Source: Candidatus Zixiibacteriota bacterium
GTDB lineage: Bacteria; Zixibacteria; MSB-5A5; GN15; FEB-12
DNA: 34,684 nucleotides
Reading direction: 5' to 3'
NCBI GenBank assembly: GCA_019038695.1
Contig: JAHOYZ010000049.1
Location: 1-34,684, forward strand
Part shown: piece by piece, positions 1 to 9,203 of the stretch
How positions within the stretch are numbered: position 1 is the first letter of the stretch
Layout of the letters: every line of letters begins with the position of its first letter
The notes under the pieces: generated by a model
Told to the model about the DNA's origin: nothing
Seen by the model: only the letters and a program-made list of their open reading frames with translations
Databases searched by the model: none
Made by a program: the position numbers and the translations under genes

Positions 1-154
1 AAAGCAGCATGAATAATATGGATACACACTTTTACACACAACTCTTGACATTACCTACAAGAATCCCCGTCTCAGCATTTTCTTGACACATGGATATCGA
101 ATTGGTTCAGTGGTTTGTCGGTGTGAAAAACGTATCATGGAGAAAGGCAAGAAA

Positions 155-1285
155 ATGAATGTACACGAAATGGGCAGGGTTTTGATACTCGGTTTGGCGG
201 GTGCTATCATCGCCGGGAATACTGTTGCCTCTAACTGGTCCGAGTCCATCACGATCAAGGGCGATCTCCGGTATCGTCATGAAATGATTGAAGCGGGGGA
301 GGAGGATGCACGCCATCGGCAAAGGATACGAGCGCGTCTCGGGGTCTATGCAAACGTTTCCCCGTATACACAGGTGGGGATCAGGCTGGCCACTGGAAGC
401 ACTGATCCGATATCGACTAACCAGACCTTGGATGGAGCGTCCAGTACTAAGACCTTTAGCCTCGATCTGGCCTACTTTGAAACGTACCACGAAGCTGTTC
501 CATGTCTGCGCATTACGGCTGGTAAGTTAAAGAATCCGTTTATCAAGCCCGCCAAGTCCGAACTGATCTGGGACGGTGACTGGAATCCTGAAGGTGGTGC
601 TGTTACGATTAACAAAACGTTGGGCCAGATCGATCTGACCATGATTGGGGCTGGGCTATGGCTTGATGAACGGGCGTCAGGCGATGATTCATATTTGGTG
701 GCAGGGCAGGGAATAGGGCGGTTCCATTTCAATGACGGGAAGTCAACAGTCGCTGTGGGGGTGGGTTTTTTCAACTACGTCAACACATTGGGTTTTGAGC
801 CGTACTTTGACCATGATCATTCCGCCGGGAACACGACTGTACCATATGTCGAGGATGAGGAGGTCGACACCGTTCTTCATTATGCAAATGACTATGATCT
901 GATCGAAGTATTTGGCGAGATCACTCACAAGTTTCAGAATACTCCCGTCTTGGTAATGGCTGACTACGTTACCAATAGCGGAGCCTATAGCCTTGAGACC
1001 GGCTGGCTCGTGGGCTTTCAGATCGGGAAGGCCAAAAAGTCCGGTTCCTGGCAGCTGAATTACTTCTACCGTGAAGTTGAGAAAGATGCTGTTGTGGGTG
1101 CTTTTACATCCTCTGACTTTGGTGGTGGTGGCACTGACTCCAAGGGGCACGTACTTGGCGGAGCGGTGCAACTGGCTCGTAACACGGTGTTCAAGATGAC
1201 ATACTTCATCAACGAAACGGGTCTGAGCGAATACGCAACGGAGGATTTCAAACGACTTCAGTTCGATTTGCAATTGAAGTTTTGA
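155..1285 (+). CDS. Putative outer-membrane porin (beta-barrel)
   Basis: Predicted exported outer-membrane beta-barrel of about 376 residues. The N-terminus has a short basic stretch, a hydrophobic core (about residues 9-22) and an Ala-rich cleavage region, as in a signal peptide. The rest consists of alternating amphipathic strands rich in Gly, Tyr and Phe, and it ends in an aromatic strand finishing Leu-Lys-Phe, typical of barrel C-termini. The opening of the mature part (Gly-Asp-Leu-Arg-Tyr-Arg) and the later Gly-Lys-Leu-Lys-Asn-Pro-Phe stretch resemble the putative porin families (Porin_5 / phosphate-selective-like). The frame is open from position 83, but a purine-rich site (GGAGAAAGG, 139-147) sits 7 bases before the ATG at 155, so I start there. 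It appears monocistronic and its substrate cannot be told from sequence. Family assignment is by style, not by search. Confidence 0.65.
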   Translation: MNVHEMGRVLILGLAGAIIAGNTVASNWSESITIKGDLRYRHEMIEAGEEDARHRQRIRARLGVYANVSPYTQVGIRLATGSTDPISTNQTLDGASSTKTFSLDLAYFETYHEAVPCLRITAGKLKNPFIKPAKSELIWDGDWNPEGGAVTINKTLGQIDLTMIGAGLWLDERASGDDSYLVAGQGIGRFHFNDGKSTVAVGVGFFNYVNTLGFEPYFDHDHSAGNTTVPYVEDEEVDTVLHYANDYDLIEVFGEITHKFQNTPVLVMADYVTNSGAYSLETGWLVGFQIGKAKKSGSWQLNYFYREVEKDAVVGAFTSSDFGGGGTDSKGHVLGGAVQLARNTVFKMTYFINETGLSEYATEDFKRLQFDLQLKF

Positions 1286-1353
1286 CTGTGTAGGTCCCGG
1301 GCTATTCTTTCCTTCTTGCGCGGATGATCGTGTTGACTTATCCTGCATCGTTT

Positions 1354-1433
1354 GCCGGAGTAGTGGAATCACCTGCTGAACAGGTGTTTCTATACACCAG
1401 GACTTAAAAAACTGATCCGGATGATTCGGCAAT
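1354..1433 (+). pseudogene. tRNA-Leu 5' fragment (decayed junction, copy 1)
   Basis: The first 16 bases match the 5' end of the intact tRNA-Leu(UAA) at 30262 except for one base. After a 24-base insertion containing the hairpin CACCTG-CTGAA-CAGGTG (1370-1386), the match resumes with ACACCAGG-ACTTAAAA, the D-arm to anticodon-loop part. The 25 or so bases after the anticodon are unlike the intact tRNA but closely match the bases after the fragment at 28080. There is no 3' half and no CCA, so it is not a functional tRNA. The hairpin followed by TTTCT could incidentally act as a weak terminator for the porin gene. Confidence 0.7.
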
Positions 1434-1489
1434 AGTATAGTGATCATAATACAATAACTCAGGCCACTAGATAATGACTTCGCCTTACG

Positions 1490-3076
1490 ATGATTCAGTA
1501 TTCGTCCCGGGGACTGGAAGTGAATAAGTTATCTGCAACGGAAATCTTTAGTTACCGGACGCCTCGCGGCATCACTCCATGGGCTTTCGGGGTCCTGAGC
1601 TTGTTGGTGATCATCTGGTACAATTGGTTCATCTATCCCTGGATGCTTGACGACGCCTTCATAACCTTTCGGTACGCCGACAATTTCTCCTCCGGACATG
1701 GTCTGGTCTATAACCCTGGTGAGAGAGTAGAGGGGTACACAGCTTTCCTGTGGGTCTTAGTTCTCGGTGTAGGGAAAACGATTGGGCTGAATATCATCTT
1801 TATGTCGAAGCTGCTGGGAGGAGCGTTCGGCCTTGCTACCATTGGTGTGTTGCTAGGCAGCTATCGGATTCTGTCGGGCGTGAGTTCTACCGCGACCTCT
1901 ATCGCAGTGATACTGCTCGGAACCTGCGGCGTCTTTACACCCTGGATATTAAGCGGAATGGAAGTTGTTCTCTACACTTTCCTCACGCTGGTGACCTTGC
2001 TCGTATACCTGAGAACTCTGAGTTCCGGTTGTTCACTTCGCGGCTTGGCGGTGGTTGGTGTTCTTCTGGCTCTTACGGCTATGACCCGGCCCGAAGGTGC
2101 GCTGCTCGTGTTGATAATCTTCGCCGACAACGCTTATCGCAGTCTGAGGGGACGCACCTGGTCGATCCTGTACCTCGCCTTGCCGGCAGCGCTGATCTAT
2201 GTTCCCTATTTCTCGTGGCGATATGCTTACTACGGTTATTTTCTACCGAATACTTACTACGCGAAGGTCGGTTCCACATCCGATCAGATTCTGCGGGGCT
2301 TCGATTATATTGAGGGATCGGTACTACCAGTGCTTCTGCTCCTACTGCCGGCGATTTGGGCGCTCTTCAAGTTCCGATCGTTTTTCATAACCTCCGGCAG
2401 ATACTTGTTGCCTCTATTCGTGATTCTCCACATTGGGTATGTTATACTGGTAGGCGGTGATTGCATGCCGGCTTTCAGATTCCTCGCGCCCGTAATACCG
2501 CTGTTGGCACTACTGGCTGGAATGGGCGTTAGTGCTATCGTAGGCCGTTCGGTATTGGTGATCGCACTCACCGTGCTCATGGGCAGCTATAATGTCCACC
2601 AGATGGTCAGCCATCCCCGTATCACACCCCACATTCAGATTGACCGGGTTGCCTATAATGGACGCGAAGTCGGTCTTTGGCTCAAGGCCAATTTCCCGCC
2701 GGAGACACTTATAGCCACCAACGCTGCCGGAAGTCTGCCGTACTACTCAGAGTTGCCAACTATCGACATGCTTGGATTGAACGATGTCCATATCGCTCAT
2801 CGAAAGATTCCAAGCATGGGTCTAGGCACACCCGGTCACGAGAAAGGGGACGGTGAGTACGTTTTGTCTAGAGATCCGGACCTGATTCAGTTCTTCTCAA
2901 GTATTGGCAGTTCCCGTCCGTCATTCCTGAGCGATCGCGAACTATGGGGCATACAGCATTTCCACGAAAAGTACCGTGCAGAGAAGTTTTATATACCGTC
3001 GTTGAACCTCGATGCCGTCTTTTTCGTGAAGACGCCCTCCGCCAGCAACAGTCGTCATGAGCGTACGTCAGATTGA
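1490..3076 (+). CDS. GT-C type membrane glycosyltransferase family protein
   Basis: Polytopic membrane protein of about 528 residues, with roughly nine to eleven hydrophobic segments between residues 30 and 370 and a soluble C-terminal part. The first periplasmic loop carries a double-Asp motif (DDAFITFRY, residues 54-62) followed by Gly-x-Gly-Leu-Val-Tyr-Asn-x-Gly-Glu-Arg-Val-Glu-Gly-Tyr-Thr. That is the signature region of GT-C enzymes that use polyprenyl-phosphate sugars, including the family with mycobacterial AftB and ZomB-like proteins. The C-terminal part has Ala-Thr-Asn-Ala-Ala-Gly...Pro-Tyr-Tyr and Asp-Met-Leu-Gly-Leu-Asn-Asp, also usual in this group. Likely role: transfer of a sugar to a cell-envelope glycan on the periplasmic face; donor and acceptor are unknown. 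No strong ribosome site precedes the ATG; a GTG at 1520 is an alternative start. Confidence 0.7.
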   Translation: MIQYSSRGLEVNKLSATEIFSYRTPRGITPWAFGVLSLLVIIWYNWFIYPWMLDDAFITFRYADNFSSGHGLVYNPGERVEGYTAFLWVLVLGVGKTIGLNIIFMSKLLGGAFGLATIGVLLGSYRILSGVSSTATSIAVILLGTCGVFTPWILSGMEVVLYTFLTLVTLLVYLRTLSSGCSLRGLAVVGVLLALTAMTRPEGALLVLIIFADNAYRSLRGRTWSILYLALPAALIYVPYFSWRYAYYGYFLPNTYYAKVGSTSDQILRGFDYIEGSVLPVLLLLLPAIWALFKFRSFFITSGRYLLPLFVILHIGYVILVGGDCMPAFRFLAPVIPLLALLAGMGVSAIVGRSVLVIALTVLMGSYNVHQMVSHPRITPHIQIDRVAYNGREVGLWLKANFPPETLIATNAAGSLPYYSELPTIDMLGLNDVHIAHRKIPSMGLGTPGHEKGDGEYVLSRDPDLIQFFSSIGSSRPSFLSDRELWGIQHFHEKYRAEKFYIPSLNLDAVFFVKTPSASNSRHERTSD

Positions 3077-3263
3077 CAGAGACTGGCACCGTATGGTCGT
3101 CACGGAGGATGGCAGTCGGTTTGATGAGTTTTGACCGCATGTATCCATAGCCCCCGATAACACTGATCAACGCAAAGCATGGTCTGGCCACGGTTGCCCG
3201 GTCTCATATATTGCATCGCACCAGAATCAAACCTGTGCTGTCTGGTCGGCAAACGTTGCCAGA

Positions 3264-6200
3264 TCAGAGCTTTCTAGCTTTTGCCAGATAGAACAGCACC
3301 GGAACAATAATAAGAGTCAGCACGGTTGACGACACCAACCCACCCACCATAGGGGCGGCGATGCGTTGCATCACTTCCGATCCGGTACCGCTTCCGAGCA
3401 TAATGGGCAGCAACGCCAGTATGGTAGTGGCTACGGTCATCAACTTGGGGCGGACTCGTTCAACCGCGCCCTCCATGACTGCTGCCTGCAAGTCGGTCAG
3501 TGTATTCAGACGTTTCTGTTCCCGGTACCTCCTGACCGCTTCCTCCAAGTAGACCAGCATGACCACCCCGGTTTCCGCCGCCAGACCCGCCAGCGCAATG
3601 AAACCAACATACACCGCCACTGACGCATTGAACCCGTACAGATAGAAGAACCATACGCCACCGATCAGTGCAAACGGCAGCGACAACAGAACAATCAGAC
3701 AGTCGGTCAGATTCTTGAAGTGCAAGTACAACAGCAGGAATATGATAAACAATGTCAGGGGCACAATGACCCTCAGCTTCTCCGCTACCGCCTGCATGTT
3801 TTCATACTGCCCCGACCACAGAATGCTGTAACCGACAGGCAGAGTCACAGACGCCTCGACTGCCCGGCGGGCTGTCTCGACATAGCTGCCCACATCAATA
3901 TCCTTCAGATCGACGAAAACCCACGCTGTGGGTCGGGCGTTCTCAGACTTGATCATGGCTGCGCCCTTGCTGAATCCGAGCGTGGCGATCTGGCCGAGCG
4001 GAACTTTGCCGCCGCCCGGTATCGGAATCAAAACCCGTCGCATTGCTTCGGGGTCGTCTCTAAGCTCACGGGGGTAGCGGACGTTTATCGGGTAGCGCTC
4101 ACGGCCTTCGATTGTCGAGGTGAAGCTCATACCACCGATGGCTGTTTTGATAACATCCTGTACGTCAGCTACCGTGAGGCCATGAGCCGCCGCTTTGAAG
4201 CGGTCGATATCCACATCAAGGTAGTTGCCCCCGGTGACACGCTCAGCATAGGCTGACCTTGTTCCGGTTAACGGTTTCACTACCGTTTCGATCCTCTGTG
4301 CAATGGCGGTCAGGCTATCGAGGTCTGGTCCCATAACCTTGATGCCAACCGGCGTCTTGATACCGGTGGCCAGCATGTCGATGCGGGTCTTTATCGGCAT
4401 GGTCCAGGCGTTGGTAAGGCCGGGGAACTGGATTGCCATATCCAGAGAATCAACCAGCATCTCCGGAGTGAGTCCGGGTCGCCACTGGTCGGTCGGCTTG
4501 AGCATGATAGTTGTCTCAAGCATGGTCAGGGGAGCTGGATCGGTGGCCGTCTGGGCTCGACCTACTTTACCGAACACTCTCTCGACTTCCGGGAAAGATT
4601 TGATAATTCGATCGGTCTGTTGCAGCAGCTCTCTAGCCTTGCCTACAGAAATACCGGGTAGGGTTGTCGGCATGTAGAGCAAATCACCTTCATACAACGG
4701 TGGCATGAATTCGGAGCCAATGCGATTCAGCGGTATGATTGTAACCGCCGTGATTAGCACGGTTGTGAGAATAACAACCAGCTTATGTCTGAGGACGAAA
4801 CGGATGATCGGTCGATACATCGCGATACTTGCACGGGAGATAGGATTGCGGCTCTCCGGTCGTATCTTTCCTTTCATGAATAGGGCAATAAGGGCCGGTA
4901 TCAACGTGATCGAGAGCAGGGCAGAGGCGGCCATGGCGAAAGTCTTGGTGTAGGCCAGGGGTTTGAACAGACGACCGGATTGACCCTCCAGCACCAGCAC
5001 CGGCAGGAAAGAGACCGTGATTATTAGTAGCGAGAAGAACAGTGCCGGGCCGACCTCGCGAGCCGAGTCAAGTACGATTTGAAGGCGTGGTTTCTTGTCG
5101 CGATCGCGCTCCAAGTGTTTGTGGGCGTTCTCCACCATCACCAGCGAAGCATCGACCATGACCCCAATGGCAATGGCGATCCCTCCCAGCGACATGATGT
5201 TGGCGCTGATACCCATCAGATGCATGACCAGCAAAGATAACAGGACTCCGGTGGGTAAAGTTATCACGGCAATCAGCGTGGAACGAACGTGCAGGAGGAA
5301 AAGAAGCGTGATCAGCATGACTACGATCATCTCTTTGGTCAATGTGTTGCCAAGATTGCCGACGGCAGAGTCGATCAGTTGGGAACGATCATAGACAGGG
5401 ACGATAGCTACGCCTTCAGGGAGTCCGGCAGAAAGATCGGTCAGCTTCTGCTTCACGCGTCCAATCACATCGCGGGCGTTATCTCCCCAGCGCATGACAA
5501 TGATTCCGCCTACAGTTTCACCCTCGCCATCAAGTTCCGCAACTCCACGACGAATCTCCGGTCCGAACTGAATGTTGGCTACTGACGACAACAAGACCGG
5601 TGGGCCGTCTTTGGGTGTGTGTACAGGAATATTGCGCAGGTCTTCAAGATCGCCAATATACGCCTGACTACGCACCATAAATTCTGTCTCCGCCAATTCC
5701 AGAATCCGTCCGCCGACTGCACCTGTGGATCGTTTGACAGCCATGATGATGTGTTTGATGGGAATATCATAGAATTCCAATTTGCGTGAATCGACCTCAA
5801 TCTGATACTGGCGTACGAAACCACCAACCGAGGCGACCTCCGATACACCGGGCACTGAAGATAGCTCGTATTTCAGGAACCAATCCTGTATCGAACGAAG
5901 TTCAGCCAGGTCGTGTTGATTAGTGGTATCAATCAGGGCATACTGGTAGACCCAGCCTACCCCGGTGGCATCGGGTCCAAGTTGTGGAGATGCCTCCTTC
6001 GGAAGTCGCCCGGCTACCTGCGAGAGATATTCCAAGACGCGGCTTCGTGCCCAATAAATATCGGTGCCGTCTTCAAAGATAATATAGACGAACGATAGTC
6101 CAAAGTATGAGTATCCTCTCACATTCTTTGCTTTGGGTACGGCCAGAAGTGCGGTCGATAGGGGATAGGTCACCTGGTCTTCGACAATCTGCGGTGGTTG

Positions 6201-6365
6201 CCCTGGGTATTCGGTCTGGATGATGATCTGGACATCCGATAGATCGGGGATGGCATCGACCGAGATTTCACCCGCAGCATATATCCCGGCCAGTAGCAAA
6301 ACTGCCGTGATCGCCAGAACCAGCAAGCGGTTATTGATTGAGTATTCGATGATTCTACTGATCAT
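3264..6365 (-). CDS. cusA: Heavy-metal efflux RND pump, CusA type
   Basis: Inner-membrane proton-driven pump of 1033 residues, near the usual 1040-1050 of the HME-RND family. It starts with the amphipathic helix and first membrane segment, then the porter-domain opening typical of CusA/CzcA (VDAIPDLSDVQ and YPGQPPQIVEDQV). The proton-relay region GVMVDASLVMVENAHKH (about residues 398-414) is intact. In the second porter half the stretch TRIDMLATGIKTPVGIKV (about 655-680) matches the Cu(I)/Ag(I) subgroup, whose Met there is part of the metal-binding Met triad, rather than the Zn/Co/Cd CzcA subgroup. It is the last gene of a four-gene minus-strand operon; its ATG lies inside the end of the adaptor gene (11-base overlap), implying translational coupling. 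No metal-responsive regulator gene is present in the window. Confidence 0.92.
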   Translation of the reverse strand: MISRIIEYSINNRLLVLAITAVLLLAGIYAAGEISVDAIPDLSDVQIIIQTEYPGQPPQIVEDQVTYPLSTALLAVPKAKNVRGYSYFGLSFVYIIFEDGTDIYWARSRVLEYLSQVAGRLPKEASPQLGPDATGVGWVYQYALIDTTNQHDLAELRSIQDWFLKYELSSVPGVSEVASVGGFVRQYQIEVDSRKLEFYDIPIKHIIMAVKRSTGAVGGRILELAETEFMVRSQAYIGDLEDLRNIPVHTPKDGPPVLLSSVANIQFGPEIRRGVAELDGEGETVGGIIVMRWGDNARDVIGRVKQKLTDLSAGLPEGVAIVPVYDRSQLIDSAVGNLGNTLTKEMIVVMLITLLFLLHVRSTLIAVITLPTGVLLSLLVMHLMGISANIMSLGGIAIAIGVMVDASLVMVENAHKHLERDRDKKPRLQIVLDSAREVGPALFFSLLIITVSFLPVLVLEGQSGRLFKPLAYTKTFAMAASALLSITLIPALIALFMKGKIRPESRNPISRASIAMYRPIIRFVLRHKLVVILTTVLITAVTIIPLNRIGSEFMPPLYEGDLLYMPTTLPGISVGKARELLQQTDRIIKSFPEVERVFGKVGRAQTATDPAPLTMLETTIMLKPTDQWRPGLTPEMLVDSLDMAIQFPGLTNAWTMPIKTRIDMLATGIKTPVGIKVMGPDLDSLTAIAQRIETVVKPLTGTRSAYAERVTGGNYLDVDIDRFKAAAHGLTVADVQDVIKTAIGGMSFTSTIEGRERYPINVRYPRELRDDPEAMRRVLIPIPGGGKVPLGQIATLGFSKGAAMIKSENARPTAWVFVDLKDIDVGSYVETARRAVEASVTLPVGYSILWSGQYENMQAVAEKLRVIVPLTLFIIFLLLYLHFKNLTDCLIVLLSLPFALIGGVWFFYLYGFNASVAVYVGFIALAGLAAETGVVMLVYLEEAVRRYREQKRLNTLTDLQAAVMEGAVERVRPKLMTVATTILALLPIMLGSGTGSEVMQRIAAPMVGGLVSSTVLTLIIVPVLFYLAKARKL

Positions 6366-7854
6366 GGCTTTCCTCCGACTCGTACCTGACCAGGTTCATG
6401 CCGCAGACGTTGCAGGTATCTTTGTGATCCTTGACTGTGCCGCACTCGGTCATGGGGCAGACATAGACCTGACGATTGTCGGTCTTTTCCAGTGGGACAA
6501 ATTTCATACCGCACTCAGAGCAGTTACCTTCGCCATACTGAAGAACGTGAGCGTGACTGGGCATCGGACAAGTGTAGATGTCATGACCGCCAGTGGCGAG
6601 AAACTCGTCAGGGTCATGTTCAACCGACAGGTGCTGATCGTGGTCTCCTCCGTGATCGTGCCCGATCTGGGCTCCCGCGGCAAGGGCTTCGCTCAGGCGT
6701 GATTCGCTGTCCAGCAGGAACTGTCCAGAAGTTACCACGAGTTCGTTCAATGATAGCCCAGAGAGAACTACGATGTGGTCACTGTCTCCAACTGCTCCCG
6801 TAACTATAACTCTCGGCTCGTAGATATCTTCACCCGAGGCAACATAGGCCAGTTGCCGGACTCCGGAATTGATTACAGCGGATCTGGGGATGGTCAGATG
6901 GTCACCCTCAAGCTGAGATTCAATCGAGACCTCGGCATACATCTCAGGCAAAAGACGGTGATTGCTGTTGTCGATATCAAGGCGTATTTCTAACTGGCCG
7001 TGAGAATCGAGAAAGGGAGAGATGTACGAAATGGTCGAGGTAATTTCTCGTCCATCTGTATTCGGCAATGCTACAATGGCTTGTTGGCCCAGATGAACGA
7101 ACGGAACGTCCTGCTCATAGATATGAGCCACCACCCACACGGTCGAGAGATCAGTGATTTCGTATAGTTTGGCTCCTGGCTTGAGGTGGTCGCCCTCGGA
7201 GATAAGCTTGGAAATCACTACGCCGTTGACGGGGGAGAGGATTGTCATAGTGCGGGTTATCTCGCCTGAAGATTCCAGACGCTTGATCTGATCATCGGAG
7301 ATATCCCAGTTGGCCAATCGGCGGCGCCCGGCTTCTACCAGGTCCGCTACCGCTTCGCTGGATTTAACGGCTATCAGGTATTCTTGCTGAGCGGCTACAA
7401 GGGTCGGAGAGTACAGTTCGAGAAGAGGTTGTCCCCGGTAAACTTTTTCACCTTCGTGGTCGACAAAGAGCCGTTCCACCCAACCGTCGATTTTGAGATT
7501 AACGGTGTGCTTGTTTGGCTCGGCGATGGCAACCTTTCCGAAGGCGTGCACTTTCTTCGTGAGCGTCCGATACTCAACCGGCGCTGTCACAAGACCCATG
7601 TTCTGTCTGGTGACGGGATCAATTGTAACTGATCCGGTTGCGCCGGCGTCCTTTTTCTTGGGTGTCAGCTTCATCTCGCAGATGGGGCAGTACCCCGGTT
7701 CATCAGAGATAATCTCCGGGTGCATGCCGCAGGTGTACTGTTGGACTTCGGTACTCTCGCCGGTAAGTGTTTGTTCTTCCGCATGCGGGAGGAGGATATA
7801 TGCCAGTCCGAAGCCCACGACCAGAGCTGCTATTATGATTATTGTTATTTTCAT
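6355..7854 (-). CDS. cusB: RND periplasmic adaptor with three metal-binding modules, CusB type
   Basis: Membrane-fusion protein of 499 residues linking the inner-membrane pump to the outer-membrane channel. A hydrophobic N-terminal anchor or signal (about residues 3-23) is followed by a heavy-metal-binding module (about 40-68: Tyr-x-Cys-x-Met-His-Pro, then Cys-Pro-Ile-Cys-x-Met). The barrel-sandwich and beta-barrel regions follow (about 80-390). The C-terminus carries two more modules of the same style: about 430-458 (Tyr-Thr-Cys-Pro-Met, then Cys-Ser-Glu-Cys-Gly-Met) and about 466-492 (Tyr-Val-Cys-Pro-Met, then Cys-Asn-Val-Cys-Gly-Met), preceded by a His/Asp-rich linker. One such domain is common in CusB-like proteins; three, on both ends, is more than usual. 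The start ATG overlaps the upstream stop by four bases and the 3' end overlaps cusA. Confidence 0.9.
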   Translation of the reverse strand: MKITIIIIAALVVGFGLAYILLPHAEEQTLTGESTEVQQYTCGMHPEIISDEPGYCPICEMKLTPKKKDAGATGSVTIDPVTRQNMGLVTAPVEYRTLTKKVHAFGKVAIAEPNKHTVNLKIDGWVERLFVDHEGEKVYRGQPLLELYSPTLVAAQQEYLIAVKSSEAVADLVEAGRRRLANWDISDDQIKRLESSGEITRTMTILSPVNGVVISKLISEGDHLKPGAKLYEITDLSTVWVVAHIYEQDVPFVHLGQQAIVALPNTDGREITSTISYISPFLDSHGQLEIRLDIDNSNHRLLPEMYAEVSIESQLEGDHLTIPRSAVINSGVRQLAYVASGEDIYEPRVIVTGAVGDSDHIVVLSGLSLNELVVTSGQFLLDSESRLSEALAAGAQIGHDHGGDHDQHLSVEHDPDEFLATGGHDIYTCPMPSHAHVLQYGEGNCSECGMKFVPLEKTDNRQVYVCPMTECGTVKDHKDTCNVCGMNLVRYESEESHDQ

Positions 7855-9158
7855 TTTATCACCTCTTTAGAATCGGGAGCCAATTCACTGAGAGCTGCTG
7901 TCCTCTGATGGTATTGTTTGAGAAGTTCGAGTCTTTCCAACTCGATATTCATTACATCCAATTGAGCCGAGAGGAAGCCGTTGAAATCTACCCGGCCGAC
8001 TTCGTAAGCGACTTGTGCTGCTTCGCTTGCCGCCAGAGCCTGAGGAAGGATGCTCCGGTCATATTGTGCAGTACGCTCTCGTAAAGACTTCAACACAAAT
8101 TTTGTGTCTGCAATCTGTCGCTCGACCCTGTTTATGATCGTATGCTCATCCGCTTGGGCCGCCAGAAATGATTGCCTTGCAGCTGAGGTCTGATTCCTTT
8201 GGCGGGTGAAAAACCACACCGGCAGGCTCAACCCAACTTTGAATGACAGGAAATCCTCACCGGAAACGGCGTCCATGGGAATATCCTTCCGAATCCTGTA
8301 GTCAATACCAACAGTCAGATTGGGCCAGTATTCGGATCGTGCCAGATCAACTTTCCTTGCTGCCACGGACAAGCCGATTGACGCCTTCGCCAGTATCGGG
8401 TTAGACAATTCGAGTGGAATCTCCATGTCTCTTCGAGGAATTGATGGCAATGCGGGCACGAGGGCAGCATCGGTTGTCCTGGACTGGTCGGTGAGTCGCG
8501 CTATCTGAACAAGGGCCGAGGCGGCTTTCTGCCGAGCCATCAGTATTCGATTTTCGATTCTCGCTTTGGATGTCTCAGAACGAAGAACATCCTGAAGTGA
8601 GCCGTTACCATTGGCGTATCTGGTCTGTGCGACCCGTGTGATATCCTCGACCAGTTGCATGCTCTCAGTAAGAACAGTTTCGACCAGGTCCCAGTGAGAG
8701 TAATCATAATAGTAATGTGTCACCTGTCGGATGACGTTGTTCTGGCGAGCGGCCAGATCCATAGCCTTGATATCAGAACCAAGACGCGCTATATCGGCCC
8801 TAGCGGACAGCTTCCCCGGCCACGGAATAGTCTGAGACAAACCGAGAGCGACACCGCTCATTGGGGTTTCATCGAAACTGAGTGATGTTCGCGGAAGATT
8901 GAGTATTGCTGCTGTCAGTTTTGGATCCGGTAGCCAGCCAGCAAACTCGTTCCTATGTTCAGCGGCGCTCTGTTTGTATTGGGCGGCATGAATCGTTGGA
9001 TTGCGTTCCAGAGCAACCTTGATTAAAGAATCAAGGGCGTGTCTTTCGCGGTTACTATCCGCCCGACTTGTTGGTGTTAGTAACAGACAGACAACAAAAC
9101 AGATTATCGTATTCTTAATCACAGTAAAAACTCCGTCAGAAGTTGCGGTTGACAACAT
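7851..9158 (-). CDS. Outer-membrane efflux channel (TolC/CusC family)
   Basis: TolC-like outer-membrane protein that forms the exit duct of the efflux complex. An N-terminal signal (Ile-Lys-Asn, then a Val/Cys/Leu-rich core ending Ser-Arg-Ala) is followed by two repeats of long amphipathic helices. These include ALERNPTIHAAQ, the usual opening of OEP domains, GLSQTIPWPGKL in the first strand region, and a Tyr-Glu-Val-Gly-Arg-Val-Asp-Phe motif in the last helix pair. Length is about 435 residues from the ATG at 9158. A GTG at 9122 is a strong alternative start: GGAG lies 8 bases before it and the resulting protein begins directly with a classical signal peptide (423 residues). The stop overlaps the adaptor ATG (ATGA), so the two are coupled. 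Metal specificity is inferred from its neighbours only. Confidence 0.87.
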   Translation of the reverse strand: MLSTATSDGVFTVIKNTIICFVVCLLLTPTSRADSNRERHALDSLIKVALERNPTIHAAQYKQSAAEHRNEFAGWLPDPKLTAAILNLPRTSLSFDETPMSGVALGLSQTIPWPGKLSARADIARLGSDIKAMDLAARQNNVIRQVTHYYYDYSHWDLVETVLTESMQLVEDITRVAQTRYANGNGSLQDVLRSETSKARIENRILMARQKAASALVQIARLTDQSRTTDAALVPALPSIPRRDMEIPLELSNPILAKASIGLSVAARKVDLARSEYWPNLTVGIDYRIRKDIPMDAVSGEDFLSFKVGLSLPVWFFTRQRNQTSAARQSFLAAQADEHTIINRVERQIADTKFVLKSLRERTAQYDRSILPQALAASEAAQVAYEVGRVDFNGFLSAQLDVMNIELERLELLKQYHQRTAALSELAPDSKEVIK

Positions 9159-9203
9159 ATGAACACAGTTTCCCCCCTCAGAGAATTGTGTAGGAATAGA
9201 AAA

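Noticed and set aside
45-108. TTGACA hexamers (45-50 and 83-88) as a porin promoter
   Set aside because: Neither has a -10-like hexamer at 16-18 bases downstream.
743-1447. 234-residue minus-strand open frame opposite the porin gene
   Set aside because: Antisense to the porin and running through the tRNA fragment; its composition lacks any recognisable domain.
1750-2313. 187-residue plus-strand frame inside the GT-C gene
   Set aside because: Overlaps the real membrane-protein frame and is rich in Arg/Cys/Ser, as expected of an out-of-frame reading.
6220-6702. 160-residue plus-strand open frame across the cusA/cusB boundary
   Set aside because: It lies antisense to two well-supported overlapping genes, has no ribosome site and shows no domain; a shadow frame.
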